From the IMG/VR virus record IMGVR_UViG_3300048834_001178, positions 1 to 64,000 of that record: a stretch of DNA of 64,000 nucleotides; one strand, given 5' to 3'. The translations under genes and the position numbers were made by a program. Shown here piece after piece: positions 8,922 to 17,574 of this stretch. The notes under the pieces were generated by a model. That model saw only the letters and a list, made by a program, of their open reading frames with translations, searched no databases and was not told where the DNA came from. How positions within the stretch are numbered: position 1 is the first letter of the stretch; every line of letters starts with the position of its first letter. This DNA comes from a virus.

Positions 8922-9463
8922 ACATTCACGCGGAACTCAAACGGCTCGGAGCGCTCAAGACGCCGCAGCTCAAGGCCCGCTACGCCGAGCTCTTCGGCGA
9001 GCCTACGCGGTGCAACAACCGTCCGTACCTGATCAAGCGGATCGCGTGGCGGCTCCAGGCCGACGCGGAGGGCGACCTTTCCGAGCGAGCCCGCCAGCGG
9101 GCGGCGGAGTTGGCCGACGACGCAGACCTGCGGCTGCAGGCACCGAGCGGGATCGCGGAGCCCGCGAGGATCAGCGACGCGCCGTCCCCGAAGCACGCCA
9201 TCGCCTCGCTGCGTATCCAGCGGGCCAGCGACGTGCCGTTGGCCGGGTCGACACTGTGGCGCACGTACAAGGGCAAGGCGTACAGCGTGATCGTGCTGCC
9301 CAAGGGCTTTGAGTGCGAGGGCAAGGTCTACCGCTCGCTGTCGGCGGTGGCCAACGCGATCACCGGCAGCCACTGGAACGGCGCGAAGTTCTTCGAGGGC
9401 GCGATGAAGATCGCCTCGAAGGAGCGGGCGTCGGCCGAGGTTGGAGCGGAGGCTGCATCATGA
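8912..9463 (+). CDS. DUF2924 protein
   Basis: A 183-residue protein. The N-terminal part (ELKRLGALKTPQLKARYAEL...YLIKRIAWRLQADAEGDLS) matches the DUF2924 family. The C-terminal part (GSTLWRTYKGKAYSVIVL...YRSLSAVANAITGSHWNG) is the usual family ending, a small DNA-binding-like fold with W, Y and G positions. DUF2924 genes are typically found directly before a large serine recombinase, as here, and are presumed accessory factors for integration or excision; that role is inference. Its stop overlaps the recombinase start as ATGA. Confidence 0.88.
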   Translation: MALNIHAELKRLGALKTPQLKARYAELFGEPTRCNNRPYLIKRIAWRLQADAEGDLSERARQRAAELADDADLRLQAPSGIAEPARISDAPSPKHAIASLRIQRASDVPLAGSTLWRTYKGKAYSVIVLPKGFECEGKVYRSLSAVANAITGSHWNGAKFFEGAMKIASKERASAEVGAEAAS

Positions 9464-10989
9464 ATGGAGCCGCGACCTCCAAAACGCCCGGGCTGATCCG
9501 CTGCGCGATCTACACCCGCAAGAGCAGCGAGGAGGGCCTCGAGCAGGAGTTCAACTCGCTCGACGCCCAGCGCGAGAGCGGCGAGCTCTACGTCAGCAGC
9601 CAGCGGTCCGAAGGGTGGGTGTGTCTGCCCGACCGCTACGACGACGGCGGGTACACCGGCGGCAACATGGAGCGGCCGGGCCTGAAGCAGCTCATGGCCG
9701 ACATCGACGCGGGCAAGGTCGACTGCGTGGTCGTCTACAAGGTCGACCGCCTGAGCCGCTCGCTGCTGGACTTCGCCCGGATCATGGAGGTCTTCGACCG
9801 CAAGAAGGTCTCGTTTGTCAGCGTCACCCAGCAGTTCAACACCACCCACTCGATGGGACGCCTGACGCTAAACATCCTGCTGTCGTTCGCGCAGTTCGAG
9901 CGTGAGATCATCTCGGAGCGCACGCGGGACAAGATCGCGGCCACTCGGCGCAAGGGCAAGTGGTTCGGCGGCAAGCCCATCCTCGGGTACGACGTGGTGG
10001 GCGGGAAGCTCATCGTCAACCGCGACGAGGCCTTCCGGGTGCGGGAGCTCTTCGCGATCTACATCGAGACGCGTTCGGTCCGCGCGACGACCGAGGAGGC
10101 GCTCAAGCGCGGGTGGACGACCAAGAGCTGGACCCAGAAGGACGGGACCAAAGTCGGCGGCCTGCCGCTGACCAACCCCTACGTCCACCGCATTCTGACC
10201 AACGTCTCCTACCTCGGCAAGGTGCAGCACCACGACCAGTTGTTCGAGGGCGAGCACGAGGGAATCATCGAGCCGGCGCTGTGGAAGCGGGCGGCGACGA
10301 TCCTGGAGGCCAACGGGCGCGACAAGGGAAGCGATGTCCGCAACGCCCACCACGGGCTGCTCAAGGGCCTCGTGCGGTGCCGCAATTGCGACAAGCCCAT
10401 GTCGCACACCTTCACGACCAAGGCTGGTAAGCGCACGTACCGCTACTACGCGTGCCACGCGGCCCAGAGCCGGGGCTACCACACCTGCCCGTCCAAGTCG
10501 ATTCCCGCCGAGCCGCTCGAGTCGTTCGTGGTCGAGCGGCTGCGGGCGCTCGGCCGCGACCGGGAACTGGTGGGCGTGATTCTCGAACGCGCCCGGGCCC
10601 ACTCGCGCGAGCTCACGGAGCAGCTCGAGGACAGGCGTGCCACGCTGCAGCGGGAGCTCCGATGGCTCGCGAGCGACGAGCGCCGCGCCGGGGCCTCCAG
10701 CGACACCGACCGACTCGCGGAGGTGGCGGAGCGCTCGCGTCAGATCGGCGAGCAGATCCGTGAGATAGACGAGGAACTGGCCGACGCCGCGAAGAACGAG
10801 CTGCGGCGTGACCAGGTCGACGCGGCGTTCGCGGAGTTCCAGCCGCTGTGGGACCAGCTCAGCACGCGCGAGCGCGCCGAACTGCTCCGCTCGCTGATCA
10901 AGGCCGTCGAGTACGACGGCAAGGCCGGCGAGGTGACGCTGGTCTTCCATCCCGAATCGTCCCGCCTCGCCGTGGAGTGCAAGCCATGA
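9460..10989 (+). CDS. large serine recombinase (integrase)
   Basis: A 509-residue site-specific recombinase. The N-terminal resolvase domain (about 12-160) carries AIYTRKSSEEG with Ser22 as the likely nucleophile, plus YKVDRLSRSLLDF and QFEREIISERTRDKI. The recombinase domain follows (about 175-300), then a zinc ribbon (RCRNCDKPM...YYACHAA...CPSK, about 305-350) and a long coiled coil (about 370-450). The ATG overlapping the DUF2924 stop was chosen because the upstream in-frame 49 codons are DUF2924 shadow. It integrates and, with a directionality factor, excises the element at short att sites. It is co-transcribed with its neighbours. Confidence 0.95.
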   Translation: MNGAATSKTPGLIRCAIYTRKSSEEGLEQEFNSLDAQRESGELYVSSQRSEGWVCLPDRYDDGGYTGGNMERPGLKQLMADIDAGKVDCVVVYKVDRLSRSLLDFARIMEVFDRKKVSFVSVTQQFNTTHSMGRLTLNILLSFAQFEREIISERTRDKIAATRRKGKWFGGKPILGYDVVGGKLIVNRDEAFRVRELFAIYIETRSVRATTEEALKRGWTTKSWTQKDGTKVGGLPLTNPYVHRILTNVSYLGKVQHHDQLFEGEHEGIIEPALWKRAATILEANGRDKGSDVRNAHHGLLKGLVRCRNCDKPMSHTFTTKAGKRTYRYYACHAAQSRGYHTCPSKSIPAEPLESFVVERLRALGRDRELVGVILERARAHSRELTEQLEDRRATLQRELRWLASDERRAGASSDTDRLAEVAERSRQIGEQIREIDEELADAAKNELRRDQVDAAFAEFQPLWDQLSTRERAELLRSLIKAVEYDGKAGEVTLVFHPESSRLAVECKP

Positions 10990-11477
10990 GCCTTCCGGAT
11001 CGCGCCACGTTCAAGGTCCGCTTCGAGACCGGCGTCAACACGAGCCGCACGATGCGCGTCGGCAACCCACCGATCCCAGTTTCGAAGCCCGCCACGATCC
11101 GGTCGCCTCGGCGGGTGCCGCGCGTGGCCAAGCTCATGGCGCTGGCGCTCCGCTTTGACTGGCTCGTGCGGAGCGGGCAGGTGAAGGACTTCGCCGAGAT
11201 CGCGCGGCTCGGCCACGTCACCCGCGGGCGGCTCAGCCAGATCATGGACCTGGTCAATCTCGCGCCCGACATCCAGGAGCAACTGCTCTTCCTCGCGCCA
11301 CCCGAGATCGGCAAGGATCGGATCACCGAGAAGCAGCTGCGGCCAGTCACCCGGCAGCCGGACTGGGCTACCCAGCGGCGGCTCTGGCGGGCGCTCAATC
11401 GGACTGACGACATGGTGTCAGGCCCTGCGCCGGACGGCGTGGTGGCGATGCGGGCGAAGGCCGCGCAAGCCAAGTAA
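10986..11477 (+). CDS. small helix-turn-helix protein of the recombinase operon
   Basis: A 163-residue protein starting in an ATGA overlap with the recombinase. The middle (FAEIARLGHVTRGRLSQIMDL) reads as a helix-turn-helix like that of ParB/KorB proteins, followed by APDIQEQLLFL. Such a gene regularly follows recombinase-DUF2924 modules. It could be a directionality factor or regulator of the recombinase; this is inference from position only. The N-terminal 40 residues are basic and without known motif. Confidence 0.72.
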   Translation: MSLPDRATFKVRFETGVNTSRTMRVGNPPIPVSKPATIRSPRRVPRVAKLMALALRFDWLVRSGQVKDFAEIARLGHVTRGRLSQIMDLVNLAPDIQEQLLFLAPPEIGKDRITEKQLRPVTRQPDWATQRRLWRALNRTDDMVSGPAPDGVVAMRAKAAQAK

Positions 11478-11569
11478 CTGTCGGATGTTGTGGACGCGTT
11501 CAGGATTCTCTGTCGGACCCTGACAAATACCGGCCTTGCCACATCGTTTGGGATACACTCGGGTTAACT

Positions 11570-11596
11570 GCCCCGGGTGGAGACCGGGGCTTTCTC
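11570..11596 (+). terminator. intrinsic terminator after the recombinase operon
   Basis: GCCCCGG / CCGGGGC stem with a seven-base loop followed by tttct. It sits about 90 bases past the HTH gene and 20 bases before the next gene, so it may also act as an attenuator for the latter. Confidence 0.6.
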
Positions 11597-11615
11597 GTAG
11601 GCGGAGGCCCGGTAC

Positions 11616-12791
11616 ATGAGCAGCCTGTTGTTCCGAAGGTTCACAAGCGCGTACGCGCTGCGGGAGGTCGACCCCGCCGTCCTGATCGACTTCCTGCGGC
11701 CGCACGCCGCCTTCCTCGCCGCGAGCGGCGTGATGCTGCCGACCGACCCCGCGCACCTCGACGTCGAGCGTGTTGAGATCGCGCTGCTCAGCAACATCGG
11801 CGGACTGCCGGTGGAGTTGGTCGACGCCCTTTGGCATCTGCACGAGATGGCCACGCCCTTGGGCATGGAGTCGCTGCAGGCCGCCGCCGAGGTTGCGGGC
11901 ATCGCGCTTCCGGACGACCACGCGTCGCCGGCGGACATCGCGGCGCGCGTCTGGGTCGAGAACCCCGATCTGGTCCGACGTTGCCACACCGAGATCTCGG
12001 TTTCGCGCCGGCGCTCCTTCGAGACGTTTGTCCCCGCTGCCGGCGCATCGCTAGTATGGGCCACGCCGGGCGACGAGCGGCTCGCGGCGCTGGAGGCGGG
12101 CGTCGTCGCCTGGTACGCGGCCCGTCGTCGCGGGCCGGGGGCGCGGGTGCTCTTCTTCGACCACGGGGACGAGGTGCGCTTCCTCGTGCGGCACGGCGGC
12201 CCCTACCGCCGCGAAGGCAGCCTCGACGACGGCAAGCCGGGGTGCGTGCGCTACCGGCCTATGGCCCACGGGCTGATCGTCTTCGACCGCCGGACGTGGG
12301 AGCTGCGAATCAATGCGGCGACCAAAGGCGAGTGCGCCGCGTACCGCCAACTCGTCGGCCAGCACATCTTCGGCCGGGCCGACTTCTTCCCCGCCGACCA
12401 GGAGCGGTACGACCTCGAGCCGCTCCGAGCCCGCGGCCGGAATAGTCTCGCGTGCAAGCACATCACCGGGCTGGCGTCGGTGCGACTGATCGAGCTGGTC
12501 ATGTACGTGGGCGGCCCGTTCCACCGGCGGAAAGTCGAGAAGGCCGACGACGTTCTGCTGGCGCTGGAGCACGCCCGCGAGTCGATCCCCGATGACGCGA
12601 TGCTCAGCGCCGCCACGTTCGAAGTGCGATTCACCGACGGCCGCAAGCCCAGGCCGGTCACAATCCGGCACGGCAACCGCGCGACGTACACCCGGGACAC
12701 CGATGCCGATCTCATCGAGGCGTTCCTGCGTGGCGCGGGCTTCGTGTTGGGGGGGAAGGGAGGCGACCATGCGCGTGTGGCAGTCGCTTGA
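11616..12791 (+). CDS. unknown protein, first of a two-gene pair
   Basis: A 391-residue protein, ATG preceded by gcggaggcc. I do not recognise a family. Residues 1-130 are helical (FRRFTSAYALREVDPAVLIDFLRPH). The middle contains a strand-rich stretch (ARVLFFDHGDEVRFLVRHGGPYRREGSLDDG) and the end another (FEVRFTDGRKPRPVTIRHGN). Similar 'rFtDg...vtir' wording occurs near the end of the next gene, hinting at a related C-terminal fold. No membrane segments. It overlaps the following gene by 23 bases. The pair sits between the integration operon and the sigma factor, a place where phages often carry cargo genes. Confidence 0.7.
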   Translation: MSSLLFRRFTSAYALREVDPAVLIDFLRPHAAFLAASGVMLPTDPAHLDVERVEIALLSNIGGLPVELVDALWHLHEMATPLGMESLQAAAEVAGIALPDDHASPADIAARVWVENPDLVRRCHTEISVSRRRSFETFVPAAGASLVWATPGDERLAALEAGVVAWYAARRRGPGARVLFFDHGDEVRFLVRHGGPYRREGSLDDGKPGCVRYRPMAHGLIVFDRRTWELRINAATKGECAAYRQLVGQHIFGRADFFPADQERYDLEPLRARGRNSLACKHITGLASVRLIELVMYVGGPFHRRKVEKADDVLLALEHARESIPDDAMLSAATFEVRFTDGRKPRPVTIRHGNRATYTRDTDADLIEAFLRGAGFVLGGKGGDHARVAVA

Positions 12792-13794
12792 GCGGGTGCA
12801 GGGCTGGGCCGGCGTGCGCTCGGTCTGGCGCGAGCACATGGGAGACGAGCTCCAGTTCCTCCAGCCGCTGCTGCGGCCGATGGAGGAGCTGGCCATGTCC
12901 GTGCCGTGGCCGGGTACGATCGAAGGGCGGAAGATCGTGGTCCACGACGAGGACGACATCGTCGCGGTCGACCCCGAGACGTGCGAGTCCGCGCCGATCC
13001 GCCGCGAGGACATCGTGCTGTGGCAGCTCGACGCGGACACGCTTTTCCGGGGCGTAGCAACGGCGCTGGGGCTGACGGGAACGCCATCCTCAGTCGGCAT
13101 GGGCAACAGGCTGTGGTGGCTGGGCGACTACGTGCCAGTCGAGGGCGAGCGGTTCCCGGTGTACCTCGCGACAACCCGGGACGCGCAGTCGTTGCTCCGC
13201 AGCGCCGGACACATCTCAGCGCTCTCGCAGCGGCCGTTTGTTCTCGTCACGCCCACGCGGGCCGGCGCGAGCGAAGAACTCAACCGTGTTGTCGAGGGGC
13301 GGTCATCGGCGTGGATCACGCTCGTCGAATCGCTGACGTGGCAGGGCGAGGGCGTGTTCGAGCCCAAGCCATCGCTCGAGCAAGCGATGGCCACCTTCGC
13401 GGGTCGCCACATCAAGGTTGCTGCTGCGCGGTCCGACACACCGAGGTTCGCCACGCCCGCGGGGGCGCGATGGTCCGATGTGCGGATCCGATTCACTGAT
13501 GCGCACACGGTGTCCGTGAGCGTCAAGACTCAGACCGGGGTCTTTGATTTTGCCTCGATGGGTATGGGCGTGGCCAGAACCCGCAAGCCTGACGTCCAGT
13601 GGGCGTTGCTCTACGCGTTCGCCAAGGGCCGGGGAACCCTGGACTGGCGGAGCCCGGAGGCGTCTCCGAAGAACCAGAAACGCCGCGAACGGCTCGCCGA
13701 GAAGCTTCAGGCGTTCTTCGGCATCGCCGGCGACCCGATCCGGATCGAAGGCAACGGTTGGGCGACGCTGTTCCACACCGAGACCGACCACTGA
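12769..13794 (+). CDS. unknown protein, second of a two-gene pair
   Basis: A 341-residue protein. The ATG at the head (MRVWQSLERVQGW) is chosen because gggaagggagg precedes it and the in-frame stretch upstream is shadow of the previous gene. No family recognised. It contains YVPVEGERFPVYLATTRD, RPFVLVTPTRAGAS and a C-terminal VRIRFTDAHTVSVSVKTQTG that parallels the end of its partner. The last 60 residues (KNQKRRERLAEKLQAFFGI...RIEGNGWATLF) look helical. No catalytic signature is evident. Confidence 0.7.
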   Translation: MRVWQSLERVQGWAGVRSVWREHMGDELQFLQPLLRPMEELAMSVPWPGTIEGRKIVVHDEDDIVAVDPETCESAPIRREDIVLWQLDADTLFRGVATALGLTGTPSSVGMGNRLWWLGDYVPVEGERFPVYLATTRDAQSLLRSAGHISALSQRPFVLVTPTRAGASEELNRVVEGRSSAWITLVESLTWQGEGVFEPKPSLEQAMATFAGRHIKVAAARSDTPRFATPAGARWSDVRIRFTDAHTVSVSVKTQTGVFDFASMGMGVARTRKPDVQWALLYAFAKGRGTLDWRSPEASPKNQKRRERLAEKLQAFFGIAGDPIRIEGNGWATLFHTETDH

Positions 13795-13797
13795 CGC

Positions 13798-13813
13798 CAT
13801 CGACATGTCGATG
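13798..13813. promoter_or_regulatory. 16-bp perfect palindrome, possible operator
   Basis: CATCGACA-TGTCGATG is a perfect inverted repeat just after the stop of the preceding gene and before the terminator. Such a site would suit a dimeric repressor, but no promoter is evident and it may be chance. Confidence 0.3.
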
Positions 13814-13859
13814 ACGCCCTGGCGGTTTTCTCAAGATTCTTTCCGCTGCCCACGAACGC

Positions 13860-13896
13860 GCAACCCGCTGATTCTCAGCGGGTTGCTTCGCTTTGT
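13860..13896 (+). terminator. intrinsic terminator after the unknown pair
   Basis: A perfect 12-bp stem GCAACCCGCTGA / TCAGCGGGTTGC with a three-base loop, followed by ttcgctttgt. It separates the unknown pair from the sigma-like gene. Confidence 0.85.
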
Positions 13897-14046
13897 AGGG
13901 GAGCCAGCGACCTGAATCTCCCGTCGCCATCGACAAGTCGCCAGTCGGGGACGACAGGCCCGCATCCCACGAAACCGCCCCGGTGAGCTCAACGCCGGAC
14001 CTGTCGCTCCCCGGGGCCTTCTGGCCATGCCAGGAAGGTCCGGCCC

Positions 14047-14568
14047 ATGTCCACCCGCGCCATCGATCCATCCACCCTCAAGTTCGCCAAGACGCTCGTT
14101 CGCATCAAGGCCAAGCAACTCCTCCGCGTCATCCGCGACGCCGCGACCGGCAGCCAGCAGGACCTGGAGCAGGATCTCCTGCTGGAGGTGGTTGTCCGCT
14201 GGCCCGGCTTTGATCCCAATCGCGGCAACGCCGAAGCGTTTGTCGAGAGCGTCGTCCGCGCCAAGCTCTGCAAGATGCTCCGCGATGCCAAGCGGGCCAA
14301 GCGGGTTCCGGGCCCGACCGTCAGCGCCGACGGCAGCAACGCGATCGATCCCGCCGACGATCTCCGCGTTCTGTGCATCCGCATGGATGTCGAGACCGTC
14401 ATCGGCACGCTCGACGCCGTGAAGCGCAGCGTGTGCGATCAGCTGCTCCGCGAGTCGGTGACCGAGGCCGCGCGCCAGCTTCGCACGCCCCGATCCACGC
14501 TGGAGTACGCGGTGAACAGCGTCCGCGATCGCTTCGAGAAATCAGATGTTGATCAGTATTTCTCGTGA
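14047..14568 (+). CDS. phage sigma-70-like factor
   Basis: A 173-residue protein resembling a minimal sigma factor. Residues 35-85 (QDLEQDLLLEVVVRWPGFDP...AKLCKMLRDAKRAKR) look like region 2. Residues 130-165 (SVTEAARQLRTPRSTLEYAVNSVRDRF) look like the region 4 helix-turn-helix. It is shorter than host ECF factors but of the size of phage-encoded ones. The ATG follows aggaaggtc. Immediately after it comes the second copy of the 20-bp motif, heading the replication operon, so it may direct RNA polymerase to phage promoters of that type (inference). It could alternatively be a non-sigma regulator of the same fold. Confidence 0.7.
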   Translation: MSTRAIDPSTLKFAKTLVRIKAKQLLRVIRDAATGSQQDLEQDLLLEVVVRWPGFDPNRGNAEAFVESVVRAKLCKMLRDAKRAKRVPGPTVSADGSNAIDPADDLRVLCIRMDVETVIGTLDAVKRSVCDQLLRESVTEAARQLRTPRSTLEYAVNSVRDRFEKSDVDQYFS

Positions 14569-14580
14569 ACACGCCCCGCG

Positions 14581-14600
14581 ACGGGTTAGGTGCTCTATGG
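14581..14600 (+). repeat. recurring 20-bp motif, copy B
   Basis: Exactly acgggttaggtgctctatgg, identical to the copy at 28908. It can fold as GGTGCT ctatggc AGCACC (14589-14607). It lies 13 bases past the sigma-like gene and 40 bases before the next start, at the head of the recombination and replication block. Confidence 0.7.
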
Positions 14601-14639
14601 CAGCACCGCGTTCCTTGCCGCCCCACCTCGGAGATCACC

Positions 14640-14972
14640 GTGAACACCACGCCCCGCACTGTCTACCGATTCGAGTTCGTGCACCGCGTCGACATCGACG
14701 AGGTCGAGCAGACCCTCGCTCTGTCCATTCTGGCCGTCGGGTGCCTGCAGGGCGAGGCCGCCGTTCGCCTGGACGCGGGCTACGCCATCGACCGCGACCG
14801 CCGCGTGATCGTCGTTGACGGCGACACGGAGACCGGGCGGGCGGTGACCCGCGTCTTCACCGGCTTCTGCATCCACGAGTACGGCGACGACGCCTTCAGC
14901 GTGCGACGGCCCGGCGACAAGAGCCCGCGCGGCGGAGCGGCAGCCCAAGTGGCCGCGAGCGCCGTCGCGTGA
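14640..14972 (+). CDS. small phage protein of unknown function
   Basis: A 110-residue protein, GTG start with a cggagat ribosome site, chosen over an in-frame GTG 25 codons upstream that would read through the 20-bp motif. The sequence (YRFEFVHRVDIDEVEQTLALSILAVGCLQGEAAVR...DRDRRVIVVDGDTETGRAVTRVFTGF) has the alternating beta/alpha look of a small ferredoxin-like fold. No motif recognised. It overlaps the next open frame by four bases. Confidence 0.65.
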   Translation: MNTTPRTVYRFEFVHRVDIDEVEQTLALSILAVGCLQGEAAVRLDAGYAIDRDRRVIVVDGDTETGRAVTRVFTGFCIHEYGDDAFSVRRPGDKSPRGGAAAQVAASAVA

Positions 14973-15070
14973 CTCGCTACCTCCCGCTCATCCGCCTTGG
15001 CCAGGGCGCGTTCACCCGCGAGATCTGGCCCCACGACCTCGATCCCTCACTCCCAAAACACGGAGAACCC

Positions 15071-15895
15071 ATGCCCGTAACCGCAACCGCCAATCCCCAC
15101 ACCCTCATGAACCAGATCAGCAAGGGCCGCAAGGCCCGCCCCCGCCGCGTCATGTTGTACGGAACACACGGCATTGGCAAGAGCACCTTCGGCGCGATGG
15201 CCGAGAAGCCCATCTTCGTTCCGACCGAGGACGGCCTGGCCGACATCGACTGCGAGTCGTTCCCGCTGGCCCGCAGCCTCGGCGAAGTCATGGCGGCTCT
15301 TGAGTCGCTGTACTCGGGTGACCACGACTACCGCACCGTCGTCATCGACAGTCTGGACTGGCTCGAGCGCCTGATCTGGACCGAGGTGTGCGCCGACGAG
15401 AACGTCGAGAACATCGAGAAGATCGGCTACGCCAAGGGCTTCTCGTTCGCCATCGACAAGTGGCGTTCGGTGCTCGGCGCGCTCGACGCGCTTCGCAGTG
15501 ATCGAGGCATGACCGTCGTGCTCATCGCCCACGCGAAGATCGAGAAGTTCGAGAACCCCGAGACCGTGCCGTACGACCGCTACTCGCCGCGACTGCACAA
15601 GCTCGCGTCCGCGCTTGTGCAGGAGTGGGCCGACGAGGTGCTCTTCGCCACATACAAGGTCCACACCGTCAAGGTCGACGAAGGTTTCAACAAGGCCAAG
15701 CACAACGGCGTCTCCACCGGCGAGCGGATCATCCGCACCGTCGAGCGGCCGGCGCACGTCGCCAAGAACCGGCTGGGTCTGCCCGAGGAGATCCCGCTCG
15801 ACTACCGCGTCTACGGCGCGTTTGCCCGGGGCGAGAACCCGTTCGCCGAGGCGTCTGCACCTGCCCCCACCTCCGACACCGCCGGCGCGGCCTGA
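15071..15895 (+). CDS. phage ATP-binding protein, Sak4-like (AAA_24)
   Basis: A 274-residue RecA-fold ATPase. Walker A is GTHGIGKS (31-38), Walker B-like TVVIDSLDW (89-97), and IAHAK (152-156) resembles the sensor region. In many phages this AAA_24 family sits beside DUF669, as here. Sak4-type members promote single-strand annealing recombination and are thought to act with an SSB. The ATG was chosen because ggagaaccc precedes it and the conserved part begins soon after; an upstream GTG at 14969 overlapping the previous stop would add 34 residues without family resemblance. Confidence 0.82.
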   Translation: MPVTATANPHTLMNQISKGRKARPRRVMLYGTHGIGKSTFGAMAEKPIFVPTEDGLADIDCESFPLARSLGEVMAALESLYSGDHDYRTVVIDSLDWLERLIWTEVCADENVENIEKIGYAKGFSFAIDKWRSVLGALDALRSDRGMTVVLIAHAKIEKFENPETVPYDRYSPRLHKLASALVQEWADEVLFATYKVHTVKVDEGFNKAKHNGVSTGERIIRTVERPAHVAKNRLGLPEEIPLDYRVYGAFARGENPFAEASAPAPTSDTAGAA

Positions 15896-15954
15896 GCGCC
15901 GTTGCCGTTGTCCATCCCTCATCCGTCCATCACCACTCGCAAAGGAACTGACTC

Positions 15955-16425
15955 ATGGCCACGCTGAACAACTTCGACGCCAACCAGGTCGACCCGTCCG
16001 TCGCGCTCGATCCACTCCCCGCGGGCAAGTACCTCGCCGTCATCTCCGAGTCGGAGCTCAAGCCGACGAAGACCGGGGGCGGCAAGTACCTGCAGCTGAC
16101 CTTCCAGATCATCGACGGCGAGTTCAAGGGCCGCCTGGTCTGGGCCCGTCTGAACCTCGAGAACAAGAGCGAGATGACGGTCAAGATCGCGCGCGGCGAG
16201 CTCTCGGCCATCTGCCGCGCCATCGGCGTGATGCAGCCGAAGGACTCGGTCGAGCTGCACAACGTCCCGCTGGAGATCAACGTCGGGCTGAAGAAGCGCG
16301 ACGACAACGGCGAGTTCACCAACGTCATCAAGGGCTACGCCAAGAAGGGCGGGAGCGGGTCGCCGGTGAGCGGTCGCGCTCCTGTCGGCGTCGGGCCGGG
16401 AGGGACGCCCCCCTGGAAGCGCTAA
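15955..16425 (+). CDS. DUF669 protein, SSB-like partner
   Basis: A 156-residue protein typical of DUF669: an N-terminal ANQVDPSVALDPLPAGKY, then AVISESELKPTKTGGGKYL, IIDGEFKGRLVWARLNLENKS and a Gly/Pro/Arg-rich tail ending GGTPPWKR. Structures and genomic context known for the family suggest an OB-fold single-strand DNA-binding role next to Sak4-like ATPases. The acidic tip usual in bacterial SSB tails is absent. It is preceded by the ribosome site aaaggaa. Confidence 0.82.
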   Translation: MATLNNFDANQVDPSVALDPLPAGKYLAVISESELKPTKTGGGKYLQLTFQIIDGEFKGRLVWARLNLENKSEMTVKIARGELSAICRAIGVMQPKDSVELHNVPLEINVGLKKRDDNGEFTNVIKGYAKKGGSGSPVSGRAPVGVGPGGTPPWKR

Positions 16426-16829
16426 GCCACCCAAGCCCACATGGTCGTGTCCTCGAGCTCCCGTACCCGCCCAGCGTGAACCACATCTGGCGGCGGATGG
16501 GCTCCAGGACCGTGCTGAGCCGCGAAGGGCGGCGCTACCGCGTACGCGTGTGCGCCGCCCTCGCGGTGATGGCGGGTGGGCGGGTGGTGCGGATGAACGG
16601 GCGGCTGGAGGTGCGTGTCACCGTCTGCCCGCCCGACAACCGCCGACGCGACCTGGACAACGTGCAAAAGGCCCTACTGGACGCGCTGGCCAAGGGCGGG
16701 GCGTACCGCGACGACTCGCAGATCGATCGGCTGGTGGTGGAACGCGGCCCGGTGACGCCGGGCGGCAAGGTGCTGGTGGTGATCGGGCCCATCGCTCACC
16801 CGGGATTGGAGACCGAGCATGAGCATTGA
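16413..16829 (+). CDS. rusA: RusA-family Holliday junction resolvase
   Basis: A 138-residue protein with the RusA hallmark LELPYPPSVNHIWRR near the N terminus, CPPDNRRRDLDNVQKALLDAL in the centre (the Asp residues of this motif bind metal in E. coli RusA) and GAYRDDSQIDRLVVERGP. RusA dimers cut four-way junctions. No ATG, GTG or TTG lies between the preceding in-frame shadow and the conserved part. The best start is a CTG at 16413, behind gggaggg and overlapping the DUF669 end by 13 bases; this is unusual and uncertain. It overlaps the next gene by 11 bases. Confidence 0.82.
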   Translation: MEALSHPSPHGRVLELPYPPSVNHIWRRMGSRTVLSREGRRYRVRVCAALAVMAGGRVVRMNGRLEVRVTVCPPDNRRRDLDNVQKALLDALAKGGAYRDDSQIDRLVVERGPVTPGGKVLVVIGPIAHPGLETEHEH

Positions 16830-17574
16830 AGAACTGAGCCTTACGAGCCTCAAGATCAACGGCGGCACGCAGCTGCGGGAAGCGATCTCGGAGGAGACAG
16901 TGTCCGAGTACGCCGACGCACTGCGCGATGGCGCGGTCTTCCCGCCCGTGGTGGTGGTCCGTGACGGCGCGAGTCTGTGGCTGGTCGACGGCTTCCACCG
17001 GTTCCACGCCCACCGGCGCTGCGGGCGAGAGACGATCGCCGCGGACGTGCGCGAGGGCACGCTGCGCGACGCGGTGCTGCACTCGCTGTCGGCAAACGTC
17101 GAGCACGGGCTGCGACGGACCAACGCCGACAAGCGCAAGGCCGTGCTGACCATGCTGACCAACAAGCTGGTCGCGACGGACGACCGCGGGAACCCGTGGT
17201 CCAATCGAGAAGTCGCGCGGAGGTGCAGTGTCAGTCTTGATCTCGTGAACCGCGTTCGAGACTCACTGAACGAATCGTTCAGTGAGCCAATGCAGACCGA
17301 CCGCGCGTACACCACCAAGCACGGCACCACCGCCGTCATGAAGACCCGGAACATTGGTCGCCGTGACGCTGCTGTCCCCAAGCCGCGCGGCGGCCTCGCT
17401 CCGACCGCGATGACGCCCGTCCGCGGGCACTCCACCCCGACCAAGAAGACGGCCATCGAGCTGCCCCACGACCCGCGGTGGGCGGCCCGCAGCCTGCTGA
17501 GCACGTTGGGCGCGGCGTTCGTCCGCGCCCTGATCCCCGAACTCACCCAATGCCTTGAAGGAGACGCCGAATGA
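16819..17574 (+). CDS. ParB-domain protein
   Basis: A 251-residue protein. Residues 1-100 form a ParB/Srx N-terminal domain: EYADALRDGAVFPPVVVVRDG, then LWLVDGFHRFHAHRRCG with the GxHRxxA signature. A helix-turn-helix follows (SNREVARRCSVSLDLVNRVRDS, about 130-150). The C-terminal 100 residues are basic and probably flexible. In phage replication blocks such proteins usually bind DNA or act as CTP-dependent clamps; partner ParA is absent. It is coupled to both neighbours by overlaps. Confidence 0.8.
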   Translation: MSIEELSLTSLKINGGTQLREAISEETVSEYADALRDGAVFPPVVVVRDGASLWLVDGFHRFHAHRRCGRETIAADVREGTLRDAVLHSLSANVEHGLRRTNADKRKAVLTMLTNKLVATDDRGNPWSNREVARRCSVSLDLVNRVRDSLNESFSEPMQTDRAYTTKHGTTAVMKTRNIGRRDAAVPKPRGGLAPTAMTPVRGHSTPTKKTAIELPHDPRWAARSLLSTLGAAFVRALIPELTQCLEGDAE

